Shown piece by piece: positions 62,384 through 64,000 of a stretch of DNA of 64,000 nt (position 1 is the stretch's first letter; each line of letters opens with the position of its first letter). The translations under genes were made by a program, and so were the position numbers. The stretch spans positions 1 through 64,000 of the forward strand of contig JAIXPD010000024.1 in assembly GCA_027486405.1 (NCBI GenBank), written 5' to 3'. This stretch comes from Azospirillum sp. Lineage in GTDB: Bacteria > Pseudomonadota > Alphaproteobacteria > Azospirillales > Azospirillaceae. Under the pieces are notes generated by a model. It was not told where the DNA came from. It searched no databases and saw only the letters and a list, made by a program, of their open reading frames with translations.

Positions 62384-64000
62384 TCAGGCCGCCGCCGCTT
62401 GCGCCTTGGCCGCCTGGATCGCCGACCACACCGCGTGCGGGGTGGCGGGCATGTCGATGTGGGTGATGCCATACTCCGACAAGGCATCGACGAGCGCGTT
62501 GATGATGGCGGGCGGCGCGCCGATGGCTCCGGCCTCGCCCGCGCCCTTCATGCCCAGCATGTTGGTGGTGCTGGGCACGCAGTTGAGCTTCACCGCGATG
62601 GGCGGCATGTCGGCGGCGCGCGGCAACTGGTAATCCATCAGCGAGCCGGTCAGCAACTGGCCGTTGTCGGGATCGAACACCACCCGTTCCTGCAACGCCT
62701 GCCCCAGCCCCTGGGCAACGCCGCCATGGATCTGGCCCATGACGAGCATCGGGTTGATGACCGTGCCGAAATCATCGACGACGCTGTAGCGCAGCACCTC
62801 GACCACCCCGGTGTCGGGATCGACCTCCAGTTCGGCAACGTGGCAGCCGTTGGGGAAGGTGCTGGCGGGCGGGGTCCAGCGCGCCATTTCGGAAAAGGCG
62901 ATCACCGCACCGCCATCCCCGACCGTGTTTGCGGCGGCGGCCGCCTTGGCGGCGACCTCCTTCAGCGACACGCTGCGGTCGGTGCCGACCACGGTGAAGC
63001 GGCCCTGGTCGAACTCCACATCGACGGCGGCGGTTTCCAGCAGGTCGGCGGCGATGGGGGTGGCGGTCTTCACCACCTTGGCCGCCCCCTCCGCCAACGC
63101 CGATCCGCCGACGGGGACGGAGCGCGACCCGCCGGTGCCCGATCCCCAGGTCACGCGGTCGCTGTCGCCCTGCACCACCTCGACATCCTCCGGCGCGACG
63201 CCCAGACGGTCGGCGAGGATCTGCTTGTAGGCGGTTTCGTGGCCCTGGCCGTTGGTTTGGGTCCCGATCAGCAGCACGACCCGCCCGTCGGCGTTGACCT
63301 GCACGGTCGCCTGTTCGGGGCCACCACCGGAGCAGGCCTCGATGTAGGTGGACAGGCCCAGGCCGCGCCGCTTGCCGCGCGCCTTCGATTCGGCCTTGCG
63401 CGCGGCCAGCCCGGCGACGTCGGCCAACACCAGACCGTCTTCCAGATTCTGCACGAAATCGCCGGTGTCATAGACCTGCCCCAGCGGGGTGGCGTAGGGC
63501 ATGGCGCTGCTGGGGATGAAGTTGCGCCGACGGATTTCGGCGGCCCCCAAACCGGTGACGCGCCCGGCGTGGTCGATCAGCCGTTCCAGCAGATAGGCGG
63601 CTTCCGGCCGACCGGCCCCGCGATAGGCGTCCACCGGCTGGGTGTTGGTGAACACGCCCTTGACCCGGACATAGAGAGCCGGAGTCGTGTAGGAGCCGAC
63701 CAGCATGGCCGACCCGGCGTCGGTCGGGATGAAGGGGCCGTAGTTGGACAGATAGGCCCCGAGATTGGCCACCGTGTCCACCCGCAGACCGAGGAAATGG
63801 CCATCGGCGTCGAGCGCCAGCCGCGCCGTGCTGACATGGTCGCGGCCATGATCGTCGGTGAGGAAGGCCTCCGTCCGCTCCGACGTCCATTTCACCGGGC
63901 GGTTCAGGCGGCGGGCGGCGAAGAGGCAGGCGACGTATTCGGGGTAGTTGAACAGCTTCATGCCGAAACCGCCGCCGACGTCGGTGGTCAGAACGTGGAA
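62384..64000 (-). CDS. Molybdenum hydroxylase large subunit (xanthine-dehydrogenase family), truncated by the window edge
   Basis: The C-terminal 538 residues are present; the N-terminus lies beyond base 64000, and the frame stays open to the edge (TTDVGGGFGMK). Signatures are VGGGFGMK, the form-II type loop AYRGAGRPEAAYL, GQGHETAYKQI and the active-site Glu in KGAGEAGAIGAPPAI. This is a CoxL-like aldehyde/xanthine-type enzyme, not form-I CO dehydrogenase, whose loop would read AYxCSFR. It needs molybdopterin, made by moaD, moaE and mobB nearby. Medium and small subunits are not in the window. Confidence 0.93.
   Translation of the reverse strand, partial: FHVLTTDVGGGFGMKLFNYPEYVACLFAARRLNRPVKWTSERTEAFLTDDHGRDHVSTARLALDADGHFLGLRVDTVANLGAYLSNYGPFIPTDAGSAMLVGSYTTPALYVRVKGVFTNTQPVDAYRGAGRPEAAYLLERLIDHAGRVTGLGAAEIRRRNFIPSSAMPYATPLGQVYDTGDFVQNLEDGLVLADVAGLAARKAESKARGKRRGLGLSTYIEACSGGGPEQATVQVNADGRVVLLIGTQTNGQGHETAYKQILADRLGVAPEDVEVVQGDSDRVTWGSGTGGSRSVPVGGSALAEGAAKVVKTATPIAADLLETAAVDVEFDQGRFTVVGTDRSVSLKEVAAKAAAAANTVGDGGAVIAFSEMARWTPPASTFPNGCHVAELEVDPDTGVVEVLRYSVVDDFGTVINPMLVMGQIHGGVAQGLGQALQERVVFDPDNGQLLTGSLMDYQLPRAADMPPIAVKLNCVPSTTNMLGMKGAGEAGAIGAPPAIINALVDALSEYGITHIDMPATPHAVWSAIQAAKAQAAAA

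Overview
The window is high-GC, gene-dense DNA from the main chromosome of an alphaproteobacterium, most likely of the Rhodospirillales/Azospirillum-Magnetospirillum type. This is inferred from an HdaA-type DnaA regulator, the divergent purMN / DUF2066-phosphatidyltransferase-PerM-hdaA block, an alphaproteobacterial aa3 oxidase subunit IV, LexA boxes of the GTTC-N7-GTTC kind, and many sensory genes. Almost everything is core-genome in character. No insertion sequence, phage, CRISPR array, tRNA or rRNA was recognised.

Layout. 1-7509: a chemosensory operon (end of an MCP, cheR, a triple-CheW protein, cheB, a lone receiver domain, cheA). 7971-13498: recG, a DUF502 membrane protein, a Crp/Fnr regulator, hisE, and two coupled membrane coiled-coil proteins. 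13809-21106: a signalling island with a REC-DUF3369 histidine kinase, siaB- and siaC-like genes, a soluble histidine kinase, an OmpR-type regulator, and a SiaA-like PP2C phosphatase coupled to a periplasmic binding protein. 21356-24067: a nitrate/sulfonate/taurine-type ABC importer. 24144-30790: oxidase subunit IV, purN-purM, and DUF2066-CDP-alcohol phosphotransferase-PerM-hdaA-SDR. 30963-31191: a compact SOS unit. 31718-36064: a LuxR-type regulator, then yfgM-bamB-der. 36233-41114: DUF985 cupin, Uma2, NUDIX-map, and a histidine-kinase-like ATPase/acetyltransferase fusion. 41237-45668: radA-cvpA-purF and an SDR. 45820-48251: small proteins, a putative methyltransferase and a pteridine-reductase-like SDR. 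48252-53460: a DnaA-box-rich gap, uvrC-pgsA-mobB-HAD-moaD-moaE. 53501-64000: yqgE, dsbD, a peroxiredoxin, rnhA-thrB, DUF455-cysQ, a GNAT, an EAL protein and a truncated molybdenum hydroxylase.

How the parts connect. Molybdopterin genes (mobB, moaD, moaE) sit about 9 kb from a large-subunit molybdenum hydroxylase that would need the cofactor. Purine genes occur twice (purN-purM and purF). DNA repair is represented by recG, radA and uvrC.

Two places stand out. (1) Three exact LexA-type boxes in 70 bp flank and interrupt a sigma70-like promoter directly in front of a 32-codon single-membrane-span peptide gene at 31046, too short for ordinary gene callers. It resembles in design, though not demonstrably in sequence, the SOS-induced division inhibitor SidA of Caulobacter. 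(2) A SiaA/SiaB/SiaC partner-switching module lies here without the diguanylate cyclase SiaD and is instead coupled to a histidine kinase, a response regulator and a periplasmic binding protein. All functional statements come from reading the sequence and family knowledge; no searches were run.
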